Shown: positions 1 to 8,787, counted from the stretch's first letter. The stretch is 64,000 nt of DNA from Flavilitoribacter nigricans DSM 23189 = NBRC 102662 (GCF_002646595.1 NZ_PDUD01000037.1:62001-126000), one strand, 5' to 3'. The notes: generated by a model from the letters alone, not told the origin. Numbers and translations: made by a program.

Positions 1-2
1 TG

Positions 3-854
3 CCTCGCCAGAAGCGGCTATTGTTTGACTCCGGACTGAAGGTACCAATGATCATTCGTTTTCCCGGCCGGCAATTTGCCGGAGAGCGGGATGATCGGCT
101 CATTAGTTTCGTGGACTTTGCCCCAACGACCTTATCCCTCGCAGGTATAGCGCCACCGGACTATATGGATGGTCAGGCCTTTCTGGGCCACTACGCAGCG
201 GAAACCGACAGGGCCTATATTTTTGCGGCGGCCGATCGGTTCGGGCCATCCTATGATAATAACCGGGCGGTACGGGACAAGCGCTTCAAGTACATCCGTT
301 ACTATCATCCCGAGAAGCCGAGATTCTTGCATACGGCCTACCGGGATCAGATGCCGATTATGCAGGAACTTTACCACCTGCGGGATGCAGGGGAGCTAAC
401 GGCGGCTCAGGCGCTGTGGTTTCGGGAAACCAAACCGGAAGAAGAACTTTTTGACACACAGGCCGATCCCCATGAGATCCATGATCTGGCCGGTGACCCG
501 GCCTATGCCGAAAAGCTGCAGGAACTACGGGCGGCCTGTGATCAATGGGTAGAAGACATCCAAGATAAAAATCTGATGCTGGAGCCGGAACTGATCCAAC
601 AATTCTGGCCCGATATGAAGCAGCCGCAGACGGCTGAGCCGATCGTCTCCGCAACCAACGGACTGTTCGAGCTGTCCTGTTCGACTCCCGGGGCCTCCAT
701 CGGGTATAAATTTCTGGATCCGGGGCAGGAACCCGGCCTCCACAACTGGCGGGTGTATACGGAAGCTTTTGCATTGCCGGAAGGGAAAGAAGTGGTGGTA
801 GTGGCCCATCGGATTGGGTACAGTGCCAGTGAAATGGTTCGGCGGAGCCAATAG
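3..854 (+). CDS. S1-type sulfatase, C-terminal part (5' end outside window)
   Basis: C-terminal part of a type I sulfatase, an enzyme that removes sulfate esters, here probably from sugars outside the cytoplasm. The frame is open to base 3, so the N-terminus with the formylglycine cysteine lies before the window. Visible family features are the segment DSGLKVPMIIRFPG, the helix FVDFAPTTLSLAG and the strand RFKYIRYYHPEKP. The last ~70 residues (STPGASIGYKF, then WRVYTEAF and AHRIGYSASE) look like the Ig-like module found at the C-terminus of chitobiase/hexosaminidase-type proteins, an addition to the sulfatase fold. A clear intrinsic terminator follows, so this is the last gene of its transcript. 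The substrate cannot be told from this fragment. Confidence 0.9.
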   Translation, partial: PRQKRLLFDSGLKVPMIIRFPGRQFAGERDDRLISFVDFAPTTLSLAGIAPPDYMDGQAFLGHYAAETDRAYIFAAADRFGPSYDNNRAVRDKRFKYIRYYHPEKPRFLHTAYRDQMPIMQELYHLRDAGELTAAQALWFRETKPEEELFDTQADPHEIHDLAGDPAYAEKLQELRAACDQWVEDIQDKNLMLEPELIQQFWPDMKQPQTAEPIVSATNGLFELSCSTPGASIGYKFLDPGQEPGLHNWRVYTEAFALPEGKEVVVVAHRIGYSASEMVRRSQ

Positions 855-929
855 CAGGGTTTCGGTCAGGGGCTTCGAGCTATCAGGCTGAAGATCTTTA
901 GTATAAAAAAAACGACCGCCACGGTTGAG

Positions 930-974
930 ATCCCTATTGTTACGTTTTGATACAATAGGGATTTTCTTTTTCTT
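930..974 (+). terminator. intrinsic terminator after the partial sulfatase
   Basis: A perfect 11-bp stem (ATCCCTATTGT at 930-940 with ACAATAGGGAT at 952-962) with an 11-nt loop is followed by a T-rich run at 963-974. It ends the sulfatase transcript and separates it from the DUF1593 gene, which should have its own promoter. A TAATTTTG at 999-1006 matches the Bacteroidota -7 box TAnnTTTG, but a well-spaced -33 box is not obvious. Confidence 0.8.
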
Positions 975-1031
975 GTGATAGTATTTCCTGCTGTTATATA
1001 ATTTTGATCTACTACGAAAAACCAAGCTGCC

Positions 1032-2639
1032 ATGTGCCTACAAAACGCAAGTCTAAACAGAACCCTATCCTTACCCATGATTGCATGCATTATGTTTTGC
1101 TTCTATTCCGGTAGGGTAGGGGCGCAGGCATCCCCGGAGCCGGTCCGGCCACGGATCGTGGTCACTGCCGACCCGGAACTCGATGACAATAATTCCCTCA
1201 TTCGTTTTTTGCTCTACAGCAGCGACCTGAATATTGAAGGCCTCATTTACGCCAGTAGCCAGTTTCACTGGAAGGGAGATGGGAAAGGCACCAAGTGGTT
1301 TGTACCGGGGCGGGAGTACGCCCGTTTCGGCATGGACATCTGTCCCTGTGAATCCTGGCGGTGGGCTGAGGACGAGCGCTTCATCCACGATGCAGTGGAC
1401 GCCTACGAAGCCGTTTATCCTAATCTGAAAATTCACGAACCCAGTTATCCGTCTCCCGATGACCTGCGATCAAAGATACGCTTCGGCAATATTGAATTCG
1501 ACGGGGATATCTCGAAGGATTCTCCGGGCTCCGATCTGATCCGGTCCCTGATCCTGGATGATCAGCCGGGGCAGCTCTTTATCACGGCCTGGGGTGGACA
1601 GAGCACCATCGCCCGGGCGCTGAAGTCCATCCAGGAGGAATACGAATACACGACGGCCTGGGCGGCCATCCAGGATAAAGTATCGCGCAAGGTGGTGCTG
1701 CTGCCGTCCGGTGATCAGGACAATACCTACGCAACTTACATTAAGCCCAATTGGCCGAATATTGAATACCGGCAGTTCAGAGGCGGTCCGCACTACGGGT
1801 ACGGCGCGCAGATCAATGCCGCTCCGGAAAATGCCGGATTCCTCACGCCGGAATGGATGAAAGCGCACGTATCGGATCAGGGACCACTGGGGGATCTGTA
1901 CCGGGTCTGGGGGGATGGTAAGCAGATGGTGCCCGGCGATAAAGTGGATTATTTTGGCCTGTCCGGCTATACCAGTCAGGAATTAAAGGATATGGGCTAT
2001 TTCGTATGGCTGCCGGTCCAGGCAAAAGGTTCCTGGCTGGGGGAGGGTGACAACCACACCTTCATGAACATGCTCGGAAACGGACTGCGGGCCTACGAAC
2101 GGGGCACCTACGGCGGCTGGGGAGGCCGGGTAGTGCCCAATCGGCAAAACGCCAATGCTTTTTCGATGTCTAACGGATCGAGCGCTGAGGAAATGGCTGC
2201 CAGTATGGGTGCCGGCAACGGTCGGCAGGATCAGGCGGAAAGACCGGATCCCAACTTTTTTCCCCAGGCCCAGCGGGATTTTGCCAATCGACTGCACTGG
2301 TCCGTAACCGATGACTACGCGGCGGCCAATCATGAACCCGTAGTAACCGTCCAAGGCCCCTTGCAACTACTGGCAGCTCCCGGTCAAAAGATCCCGCTTT
2401 TCGGCGCGGCATCGGACCCCGATGGAGATGAGCTTTCCCTGCGGTGGTGGCAATTCCATACGGGTAGCTACCTCGGCGAAGTGACGATCTCCAACCCGGA
2501 TGAAACCAGGGCGGAGGTATCCATCCCCGAAGACGCAGTAGCAGGACAAACCATTCACCTCATCTTCGAAGCCGCGGACAAGGGAGAGCCATCCCTGACG
2601 CGGTATCGGCGGGTGATCATTACGGTCATAGAGAATTAA
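1032..2639 (+). CDS. DUF1593 / Sde182-type secreted nucleoside-hydrolase-like protein
   Basis: A 535-residue exported protein with a nucleoside-hydrolase-like fold (DUF1593, Sde182 family). After a signal peptide ending near VGAQA (residues ~1-34) comes PRIVVTADPELDDNN, whose acidic cluster corresponds to the metal-binding Asp motif of nucleoside hydrolases. The next ~380 residues match the family (LLYSSDLNIEGLIYAS, WGGQSTIARAL, LPSGDQDNTYATY, GEGDNHTFMNMLGNGL). From ~440 to the end there is an Ig/cadherin-like module (PLFGAASDPDGDELSLRWWQF). The family was named after a Saccharophagus cellulose-binding protein and is common in polysaccharide degraders; its reaction is not established. The ATG at 1032 is used; an internal ATG at 1077 would also leave a hydrophobic signal segment. 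Confidence 0.85.
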   Translation: MCLQNASLNRTLSLPMIACIMFCFYSGRVGAQASPEPVRPRIVVTADPELDDNNSLIRFLLYSSDLNIEGLIYASSQFHWKGDGKGTKWFVPGREYARFGMDICPCESWRWAEDERFIHDAVDAYEAVYPNLKIHEPSYPSPDDLRSKIRFGNIEFDGDISKDSPGSDLIRSLILDDQPGQLFITAWGGQSTIARALKSIQEEYEYTTAWAAIQDKVSRKVVLLPSGDQDNTYATYIKPNWPNIEYRQFRGGPHYGYGAQINAAPENAGFLTPEWMKAHVSDQGPLGDLYRVWGDGKQMVPGDKVDYFGLSGYTSQELKDMGYFVWLPVQAKGSWLGEGDNHTFMNMLGNGLRAYERGTYGGWGGRVVPNRQNANAFSMSNGSSAEEMAASMGAGNGRQDQAERPDPNFFPQAQRDFANRLHWSVTDDYAAANHEPVVTVQGPLQLLAAPGQKIPLFGAASDPDGDELSLRWWQFHTGSYLGEVTISNPDETRAEVSIPEDAVAGQTIHLIFEAADKGEPSLTRYRRVIITVIEN

Positions 2640-2681
2640 GACAATACTTTTCCTATATTGATCCGGCGTAAAGTAGTTTGA

Positions 2682-2709
2682 TCCTGACGTGTTTTGTATC
2701 GTCAGGATG
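2682..2709. repeat. 9-bp perfect inverted repeat between DUF1593 and thioesterase genes
   Basis: ATCCTGACG (2682-2690) and CGTCAGGAT (2701-2709) flank a 10-nt loop. There is no T-run on the plus side, so a classic terminator is doubtful. It may be a weak terminator of the DUF1593 gene or an operator for the thioesterase gene. Confidence 0.4.
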
Positions 2710-2787
2710 CACCAAACGGCTTCGGTCAGTGTATGCTGAAGGTCAGGCGTACACCTATCGATAAATTTACAACAAACACCATCTGCT

Positions 2788-3276
2788 ATGACATCGAATG
2801 AACGGCCATCTCAGATCTCCCTTAGATTTTTAGCCGAACCCACAGCGGTAAACTTTGGAGGGAAAGTGCACGGCGGCACGGTAATGAAATGGATCGACCA
2901 GGCGGGTTACTCCTGTGCCACCGCCTGGAGTGGTTCCTACTGCGTGACGGTCTACGTGGGCGGCATTCGTTTTCTGCGGCCCATACCCATTGGGCATCTG
3001 GTGGAAGTCAACGCCAAGATCATCTATACGGGTAAAACCAGCATCCACGTGATGGTAGATGTGTATTCCGGTGATCCCAAAAATATCGAAAAAGAACAGA
3101 CGACCAATTGCATCATCATTTTTGTTTCCGTCGATGAAGATGGAAAATCCACACCCGTCCACAATTGGGAAGCTACCACGGAGGAAGAAAAAAAATTAGC
3201 GGACTACGCCCAGGTATTGATGGAGCTTCGGAAAGATATCCATAAGGAGCATGCCAAAATTTTTGGGGAGATTTAG
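2788..3276 (+). CDS. hotdog-fold acyl-CoA thioesterase (YciA/ACOT type)
   Basis: A 162-residue cytoplasmic acyl-CoA thioesterase that hydrolyses acyl-CoA to free acid and CoA. The motif FGGKVHGGTVMKWID holds the Asn and Asp region used for catalysis in YciA/ACOT7 hotdog enzymes. It is followed by the family strand VTVYVGGIRFLRPIPIGHLVEVNAKI and a charged C-terminal helix. Length is typical of a single-hotdog-domain member, which would work as an oligomer. It is flanked by a hairpin on the left and a converging histidine kinase gene on the right, so it is probably transcribed alone. Acyl chain preference cannot be told from sequence. Confidence 0.9.
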   Translation: MTSNERPSQISLRFLAEPTAVNFGGKVHGGTVMKWIDQAGYSCATAWSGSYCVTVYVGGIRFLRPIPIGHLVEVNAKIIYTGKTSIHVMVDVYSGDPKNIEKEQTTNCIIIFVSVDEDGKSTPVHNWEATTEEEKKLADYAQVLMELRKDIHKEHAKIFGEI

Positions 3277-3345
3277 TTCCTGGGAGGTGGATCTGGTCAG
3301 GTTTAATTAGTGGGACTTTATTATCCCGGGGCCTCAAACAACAAT

Positions 3346-3363
3346 AAGCCGATCCAACGGCTT
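3346..3363 (-). terminator. probable terminator of the CHASE3 kinase gene
   Basis: A 6-bp perfect stem (AAGCCG at 3346-3351 with CGGCTT at 3358-3363) overlaps the stop codon of the minus-strand kinase gene. Read on the minus strand it is followed by TTATTGTTGTTT, a T-rich tail. Confidence 0.5.
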
Positions 3364-4750
3364 AAGATTCATGGTCTAAATGTTTAGAAATTTGAAAACT
3401 AAAGGTGGTACCTTGGTCAACGTGGGACGACACGGTCATGTGACCATCGTGCAGTTCTACAATTCTTTTGCAAAAAGCTAATCCGATGCCATACCCGCTG
3501 AAGGTAGATTGCTGGTGTAGCCTGGAGAAAAATCTAAATATGGTAGCATGGTGTTTTTCCGGTATTCCAATACCGTTATCTTTCACGAAAAAGGTCCAAT
3601 AGCGGTCATCTTCTTTCCATGAAATATCAATCTTCGGACTTAACGCTTCCTGCTTAAATTTTATGGCATTTGCAATCAAATTATGATACAGGAGCTTCAA
3701 CAGTTCCTTTTTCCCTACCACTAGGGGTAAATTTTCACACCTAATTTCAGCATTATTTTCCTGGATCAAAACGTTCAGGTCCTTTTCCACTTTCTGAATG
3801 GTCGTATTAAGATCTACCTCCTCGAATTTTTCCGATTTACCTAAATTGGAAAAATTGAGAATGGTAGTAATCATTCTATCCATTCTATCCGCAGCATCTT
3901 TGATGAATTGGAAAGATTGTTTGCCCAAGTGATCCAATTTGTCAAAATATTCTACTTCAAAGAGTTCTACGAATCCCTTTATACTCTTGAGGGGCTCCCT
4001 TATATCGTGTGAGGTGATGTAGGCAAAGTGCTCCAGTTGTTCGTTCTTGGACTCGATCACTATTTGGTGCTCCTTAAGCGCTTTATTGGTCTGATACAGT
4101 TGATCTAAACGAGGATGAATGAAGCGAAAAACGTAAACTAATGCGCCCAGGATGGTAATCCCGCAAATGACGAATACAATATTGCCGGCCAGGTATAAAC
4201 GGTTTATTTTTTGAACACTGAACGCAAGTTTACTTTTTTCTTTCTCCCGAAGCGAGTGAATAAGGATCCTAAGGCTATCCATCATCATTTGCCCCGCGTC
4301 GGTTTCTACTATTTGCAGAGCTTCCGACAAACGCTCCTGCTGTGTCAATTCAATAGTAGCCTCCAACTCGTCGTATTTTCGGGCAGTAAGATCTTTGATC
4401 TTCCTGCCTTCCGGCACGGAGTTTACATCTATATCCTGAAAAATTTCTTTGAAAATGGTCAGGTTAGAAGCCCGTGCTAAATAAAAAGGCCCCAGATATC
4501 TTCTGTCTTGCGTTAATAAATAACCTCTCTGCCCCGTCTCGGCATCTTGCAGATTGGATAAGAGGTTGCTTAAATTTACCTCCACTCTCGTACTGGCCTG
4601 ATAATCACGGTCCAGTTGTTTCGCTTTCGTCTGAATGTAAAAGAAGATGGCTAGAACGACAAGTAAGATTAAAAAGATGTAGGACAACGCCAGAGTAATA
4701 CTCCGGGGTTTTTTAAACCCATCACTCAATAAATGTAATTGCTTCCTCAT
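3362..4750 (-). CDS. membrane histidine kinase with CHASE3 sensor domain
   Basis: A 462-residue inner-membrane sensor kinase. Order: transmembrane segment at ~19-40 (SYIFLILLVVLAIFFYI), extracytoplasmic CHASE3 domain (~45-180; signature QDAETGQRGYLLTQD), second transmembrane helix at ~188-210, a short coiled coil, HisKA dimerisation domain with H-box YITSHDIREPLKSI (phospho-acceptor His248) and an HATPase domain with N-box NLIANAIKFK, G1 DNGIGI and G2 GYGIGLAF. No receiver domain and no adjacent response regulator gene, so its partner is encoded elsewhere. CHASE3 kinases of this form are frequent in Bacteroidota; the ligand is unknown. Confidence 0.92.
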   Translation of the reverse strand: MRKQLHLLSDGFKKPRSITLALSYIFLILLVVLAIFFYIQTKAKQLDRDYQASTRVEVNLSNLLSNLQDAETGQRGYLLTQDRRYLGPFYLARASNLTIFKEIFQDIDVNSVPEGRKIKDLTARKYDELEATIELTQQERLSEALQIVETDAGQMMMDSLRILIHSLREKEKSKLAFSVQKINRLYLAGNIVFVICGITILGALVYVFRFIHPRLDQLYQTNKALKEHQIVIESKNEQLEHFAYITSHDIREPLKSIKGFVELFEVEYFDKLDHLGKQSFQFIKDAADRMDRMITTILNFSNLGKSEKFEEVDLNTTIQKVEKDLNVLIQENNAEIRCENLPLVVGKKELLKLLYHNLIANAIKFKQEALSPKIDISWKEDDRYWTFFVKDNGIGIPEKHHATIFRFFSRLHQQSTFSGYGIGLAFCKRIVELHDGHMTVSSHVDQGTTFSFQISKHLDHES

Positions 4751-4933
4751 GCGACTCTATAACGCTGGTAACCGAACTGGATCATAGAATGTTTACTCAA
4801 AGACGTTTAAAAATAGGAGAATTTATAAATCAATCCCTATCGGGTAGCATTTAAAATTGATCGACGACTGATCAACCTGCAGTTGATTACTGGTCGGTGC
4901 GGTGCGGACTCCCAAGGCGGCGGCCGGGATAAA

Positions 4934-4961
4934 TTGACTGGAAACCATAACAATAATTTTG
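4934..4961 (+). promoter_or_regulatory. Bacteroidota-type promoter of the aldo/keto reductase operon
   Basis: TAATTTTG at 4954-4961 matches the -7 consensus TAnnTTTG exactly, and TTG at 4934-4936 sits 17 bp upstream in the -33 position. Transcription would start roughly 35-40 bp before the ATG at 5006. It is the best promoter match I found in the window. Confidence 0.55.
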
Positions 4962-5005
4962 TAGTGCTTTACATCTATCCTCTCAACTTTCCCCATCTTT
5001 AAGCC

Positions 5006-6061
5006 ATGAATACAGCAATCGCACGGACCGAAATCGTGCCCGGATATACTATCTCCCGGGTCCTGAAGGGCGGATGGCATCTGGCGGGCGGACACGGCCC
5101 CATTCAACCTCAGCGGGCTATTGAAGATATGAAGGCTTTTGTGGATGTCGGCATTACGACCTTTGATTGTGCCGATATCTACAGTGGAGTGGAAGAACTG
5201 ATCGGGCAGTTCTTAAGAACCTATCGGCATGAATTCAGCAGCGGTGATCTGGCTCCGGTGCAAATTCATACCAAATATGTGCCCGACTACAATTTGCTCG
5301 GTAGCCTGAGTAAGAGAGATACCGAATCCGTTATCGATAGATCCTTACGGCGTCTGGGAAGAGAACAACTGGATCTGGTCCAGTTCCATTGGTGGGACTT
5401 TAATATTCCGGGTTACGTAGAAGCCGGACTCCATCTGGCGGCACTACAGAAAGCCGGAAAAATAAAACATCTTGGCCTGACTAATTTTGACGGCGCCCAT
5501 TTGACTGAAATGATTGAGGCGGGTATTCCGGTGGTCTCCAATCAGATCCAGTACTCCATCCTGGATCAGCGGGCAGAACGTTATCTTCAGACCATCCAGC
5601 AACAGCATGGTATTGCTTTTTTAGCTTACGGTAGCATCGCCGGTGGTTTCCTGACGGATCGATATCTGGATATGCCTGATCCGACCGGTCCGCTCGAAAA
5701 CCGATCTTTGACAAAATATCGCCTGATTATCGAAGAGTTTGGTGACTGGGCCTTCTTTCAGGCTACCCTGAAAGTATTAAGATCCATAGCCGATAAATAC
5801 GAGGTGGGTATTGCGGAAGTTGCGGCGCAGTGGGTGTTGCAACGCCCCCTGGTTGCCGGCGTGATCATTGGTGCCCGAAACCGGCATCATCTGGATAAGT
5901 TAAAAAGTCTCACTCGTTTTTCTCTCCAGCAGAGCGACCTGGAAATTATCCAACGCCAAATTGATCGCGCCGAAGGGCCATCCGGACCCGTTTATGGCCT
6001 GGAACGCGACAAAAACGGGCGCCACGGGCGTATCATGAAATACAATCTTAATCGAAAATGA
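5006..6061 (+). CDS. aldo/keto reductase
   Basis: A 351-residue NAD(P)H-dependent aldo/keto reductase, a cytoplasmic TIM-barrel oxidoreductase. The catalytic Asp and Tyr lie in TTFDCADIYSGVEE (Asp54, Tyr59), the Lys probably in IHTKYVPDY and the His in LVQFHWWDF. The nucleotide-binding end is GVIIGARNRHHLDKL. It is the first gene of a three-gene operon and its stop overlaps the next start as ATGA at 6058-6061, suggesting translational coupling to the antiporter. The substrate is unknown; a sugar or small aldehyde/ketone is plausible. Confidence 0.9.
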   Translation: MNTAIARTEIVPGYTISRVLKGGWHLAGGHGPIQPQRAIEDMKAFVDVGITTFDCADIYSGVEELIGQFLRTYRHEFSSGDLAPVQIHTKYVPDYNLLGSLSKRDTESVIDRSLRRLGREQLDLVQFHWWDFNIPGYVEAGLHLAALQKAGKIKHLGLTNFDGAHLTEMIEAGIPVVSNQIQYSILDQRAERYLQTIQQQHGIAFLAYGSIAGGFLTDRYLDMPDPTGPLENRSLTKYRLIIEEFGDWAFFQATLKVLRSIADKYEVGIAEVAAQWVLQRPLVAGVIIGARNRHHLDKLKSLTRFSLQQSDLEIIQRQIDRAEGPSGPVYGLERDKNGRHGRIMKYNLNRK

Positions 6062-7449
6062 ATCCAGTCGGTGAAAAAAACACGGCGGTATTAGCCTTTC
6101 ACGGGGGAATGATCGGTGCATTGCTGCCTTTTCTCCTTTTTGTGGTTGGAGTGATTGCTATCGCCTTGTCCGGTGCGCCGGACGAACGTGGGTTTTGGCC
6201 GGTTTTACTGCTGGCGCTGGGTATCGGTTTACTGCTGGTAAAGGACAAAACGGCCTTTAGCCAGGTAGTGGTCGAAGGGATGTCACAGTCGATCGTGATG
6301 ATCATGATCCTGGCCTGGATGCTGGCTTCCATCATCGGCGTATTGATGGCCAGTACCGGATTGGTAGAGGCCCTGATCTGGCTTTCCAGTCAGTTGAATT
6401 TGTCCGGAGGTGGGTTTGTGCTTACCGGCTTCATCATCTGCAGTCTGGTGTCTTTATCTACGGGTTCCAGCTTTGCGACGATCCTTATTTGTGGCCCCAT
6501 CCTCTATCCGACCGGAGGATTGCTGGGAGCGCCCCTGGAAATACTCGCCGGAGCAATTCTTGCCGGAGCAACCTTCGGCGATTTTATTGCACCAATTTCG
6601 GATACAACTATCGCCAGTGCCCTGAGCCAGGGGGCAGATATTGGACCTACGGTTAAAAGTAGGATCAAATATATCCTTCCCGCGGCTATAATAGCTCTGA
6701 TCGGCTACGGGCTTGCCGGTTACCTGGGCCAGGGTGCAGCTACACCAGATACTCAACAACTACTCGGTGACCCGAAAGGCCTTCCGATGTTGCTGATCCC
6801 GCTTTTCATCATCTATTTATTTCTCAGAGGGAAGCACTTGCTGCACGGTCTGTTGCTGGGCTTGCTGCTCGGCATCCTGCTGGGGTGGGTATTGGGACTT
6901 TTACCGTTGAATGAGATCTTTTCGCTGGATCTGGAGAACTTCACCGCTAAAAGCCTGGTCATCGATGGAATCAATCGGGCCGTTGGTATCAGCTTTTTTA
7001 CCATACTCCTCATGGGGCTGGTTGCTACCTTGAAGGCCGCGGGTTTGGTCGATCAGTTGGTGCGCCTGGCGGCTACGCGAAGCAATAATGTGCGGCAGGC
7101 GGAATCCTGGATTGCCGGGACGGTGGGGGCAGCGGTGCTCCTAACGACGCATAGCATCGTCGCTATTCTGATGGTTGCAGAATTTGCGAATAGAACCGGA
7201 AACCAACAAGGGGTCTCTTCCAAAAGAAGGGCCAATATATTGAGTATGGTGGTTACGGTATTTCCATTTTTGTTGCCCTATTGCATTCCGGTGATCCTAA
7301 TGGCCAACACCACCCAATCCGGAACTGAATTTAATCTACCTTCAGTTGCTCCGCTGCAGGTCGGTCTGTTCAACTTTATCTCGTGGGGAATATTACTGAT
7401 TGCCCTGGCCGCAATACTTTTTGGATATGGCCGTAAAGGTGATCGGTAG
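6058..7449 (+). CDS. NhaC-family Na+/H+ antiporter-like membrane protein
   Basis: A 463-residue polytopic membrane protein with about ten or eleven hydrophobic helices, related to the NhaC Na+/H+ antiporters. Family signs are SLSTGSSFATILICGPILYPTGG and the charged membrane motif FGDFIAPISDTTIASAL, followed by a second half-repeat ending VFPFLLPYCIPVILMANTT. In this family Na+ or a carboxylate/amino acid may be exchanged for protons. The start codon overlaps the aldo/keto reductase stop, so the two are co-translated. Whether it moves Na+ or an organic acid related to the reductase product cannot be read from sequence. Confidence 0.85.
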   Translation: MNPVGEKNTAVLAFHGGMIGALLPFLLFVVGVIAIALSGAPDERGFWPVLLLALGIGLLLVKDKTAFSQVVVEGMSQSIVMIMILAWMLASIIGVLMASTGLVEALIWLSSQLNLSGGGFVLTGFIICSLVSLSTGSSFATILICGPILYPTGGLLGAPLEILAGAILAGATFGDFIAPISDTTIASALSQGADIGPTVKSRIKYILPAAIIALIGYGLAGYLGQGAATPDTQQLLGDPKGLPMLLIPLFIIYLFLRGKHLLHGLLLGLLLGILLGWVLGLLPLNEIFSLDLENFTAKSLVIDGINRAVGISFFTILLMGLVATLKAAGLVDQLVRLAATRSNNVRQAESWIAGTVGAAVLLTTHSIVAILMVAEFANRTGNQQGVSSKRRANILSMVVTVFPFLLPYCIPVILMANTTQSGTEFNLPSVAPLQVGLFNFISWGILLIALAAILFGYGRKGDR

Positions 7450-7493
7450 AATTACAGCCTTTGCATCACTCTTAATTCAAATTAATACCAGCT

Positions 7494-7853
7494 ATGGAAC
7501 CCAATAAAAACCTGCGTCCCGATCAGTTTGAATTGTACGATCTGACCGTTTTTGTAGAAGCGATCAACGGCCATTGCACTTGTGAGATGGCGGTCGGCGA
7601 TTGCTTCTTTATGAAAGGTGGTAAAATATCCCTGCCGGAGGGAAAAAACTTTTGCTTATACGCATTGCAATCGGCGATCCCCCTGCTCCCCGCCAAGCAG
7701 CGGATCAATCACCCTTCCGACTGGATGGAAACGGACGCCCGGGTGATTTGCCCCGATCCCGCCTGCCAATTGATCATGCGCATCGACCGGACCGGCCGGC
7801 GGGTGCTGGATCATGATGATGTGAGTCCGATTGCTTGGGAGGGGGATAAATAA
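7494..7853 (+). CDS. TIGR04076 family protein
   Basis: A 119-residue soluble protein of the TIGR04076 family, function unknown. It shows the family pattern: a first strand YDLTVFVEAINGHCTC, then VGDCFFMKGGKISLPEGKNFCLYAL, a central LLPA helix, DWMETDARVICPDPACQL and a final strand IMRIDRTG. Cysteines in CTC and CPDPAC could bind a metal or form disulfides; that is inference. It is the third gene of the aldo/keto reductase-antiporter operon, 44 bp downstream of the antiporter. Confidence 0.75.
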   Translation: MEPNKNLRPDQFELYDLTVFVEAINGHCTCEMAVGDCFFMKGGKISLPEGKNFCLYALQSAIPLLPAKQRINHPSDWMETDARVICPDPACQLIMRIDRTGRRVLDHDDVSPIAWEGDK

Positions 7854-7880
7854 TAGCGCTGCCGTCTTTACCAGCTAATA

Positions 7881-8150
7881 CCATATAAAAGTCCTATTTT
7901 TTATTTTAATCAACGTAAATTATCATTTGCGTTCATTAAAAATGACCTTATTTTAGCTCATTTTATAATCTACAAAGTAACTGATTGCAAAACCTCCGGG
8001 ATTCCCTCTGTTTTGGCAATCAGCTAATATTTTCCAATCCTAAAGGTACGAAACAGGTCCACGACTTGTATAACTGGATATATAATTGCGGGAAATAGCC
8101 GTTAAAAGCGCGCTCACAGCTATACGAAACGATTATTTCCCGCGGCGGAA
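7881..8150. other. intergenic region with three strong stem-loops
   Basis: Between the converging TIGR04076 (+) and DUF2945 (-) genes lie about 330 bp without a credible ORF. It holds three stem-loops. The first is a 9-bp stem with one wobble (AACGTAAAT/ATTTGCGTT near 7913-7935). The second is a 13-bp stem with one bulged base at 7981-8023 (CTGATTGCAAAAC against GTTTTGGCAATCAG). The third is a perfect 10-bp stem GCGGGAAATA at 8088-8097 with TATTTCCCGC at 8134-8143, enclosing a 36-nt loop with its own CGTT/AACG pairing. None has a clean T-tail, so this is more than a terminator. It could be a small RNA or processed 3' region; strand is undetermined. Confidence 0.4.
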
Positions 8151-8186
8151 AGACTGACGTTGACTACACACGCATCTTTCTGAAAG

Positions 8187-8405
8187 TTAGTCTCTTGGCT
8201 TAAGTGTCACTTCAGATTCCAATTTCAGCGCCGGTTGCCCATCTGCTGTCTCGATATGCAGCGCTTCATTTTCCGGTCTTCCGCGTCGGGTAACCATTTG
8301 ACCGTCAATAATTTCACCGGTTATTTCGGTAGATCGTTCTACGATTTTTCCGGTGATGGTTTTCTCTTCTTCTTTCCATTCAACCCGGACTCCTTTATTT
8401 TTCAT
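8187..8405 (-). CDS. DUF2945 (HVA1/Tudor-like) small protein
   Basis: A 72-residue protein of the DUF2945 family (hypervirulence-associated Tudor-like domain). Family signs are NKGVRVEWKEE at the start, TGKIVERSTEITGEIIDG, the TRRGRPENEALHIE segment and the final LKLESEVTLKP. The ATG at 8405 is chosen because the family begins at this point; an upstream in-frame ATG at 8444 would add 13 residues that do not resemble the family. These are small basic cytoplasmic proteins without an assigned biochemical role. It is probably monocistronic. Confidence 0.8.
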   Translation of the reverse strand: MKNKGVRVEWKEEEKTITGKIVERSTEITGEIIDGQMVTRRGRPENEALHIETADGQPALKLESEVTLKPRD

Positions 8406-8595
8406 ATTTGTATTGGTTTTTATTAGTAAGTAATTATAAAACAATAATTTAAGTACTCGGGTTTGGATTTGAATGTCGGAAATCGGAATTTCTACTTAAC
8501 ATATAGTTATTTATAAGGTACTAGTTTATAATGACCTTTGAAATACGGAGCACCTTCCTTATCGGTATGTTTGAGAATTTTACTACTCTCTTTGC

Positions 8596-8627
8596 AAAAA
8601 AAAAATGGGGTACTCAAAGTACCCCAT
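8596..8627 (-). terminator. strong minus-strand intrinsic terminator
   Basis: A perfect 10-bp stem (ATGGGGTACT at 8605-8614 with AGTACCCCAT at 8618-8627) with a 3-nt loop is preceded on the plus strand by ten A residues at 8596-8605. On the minus strand it is therefore followed by ten T residues. No protein-coding gene on the minus strand ends here, so it points to a noncoding transcript coming from the right. Confidence 0.75.
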
Positions 8628-8787
8628 AGAAAAATTGCTTGGGTTAGTGTTGGTTCCTAACTGTAAATCATCCCCCGGACGATTTCTACTTAGTTTCCCC
8701 CTCGAAACGGTAATCGTCCTGTTGTCCTCCCAGGCGGGAATTATGAATTTCGACCTACTCTCTTCCTGCCTTGCAACGTTAAAAAGC
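8628..8787. ncRNA. candidate structured noncoding RNA between two terminators
   Basis: About 160 bp bounded by strong terminators and without a credible ORF. It folds into several local helices. GGACGATT and its complement AATCGTCC (8 bp) enclose a GTTTC/GAAAC hairpin at ~8668-8720. There is a TCCC/GGGA hairpin at ~8729-8740 and a 5-bp GTTAG/CTAAC hairpin near 8643-8662. The left terminator works only for the minus strand; the right hairpin (8788-8811) has T-runs on both sides. A minus-strand RNA ending at the T10 run is favoured, but a plus-strand RNA ending at 8817 is possible; TATGTTTG at 8566-8573 matches a -7 box for that. I do not recognise it as tmRNA, RNase P, SRP or 6S RNA. Confidence 0.45.

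Noticed and set aside
525-1025. 166-codon minus-strand frame across the sulfatase end and terminator
   Set aside because: It spans an intrinsic terminator and the partner gene's coding sequence, with no recognisable domain.
8605-8627. Reading the hairpin near 8605 as a plus-strand terminator
   Set aside because: The A10 run lies upstream on the plus strand, so only the minus strand has the T-tail.
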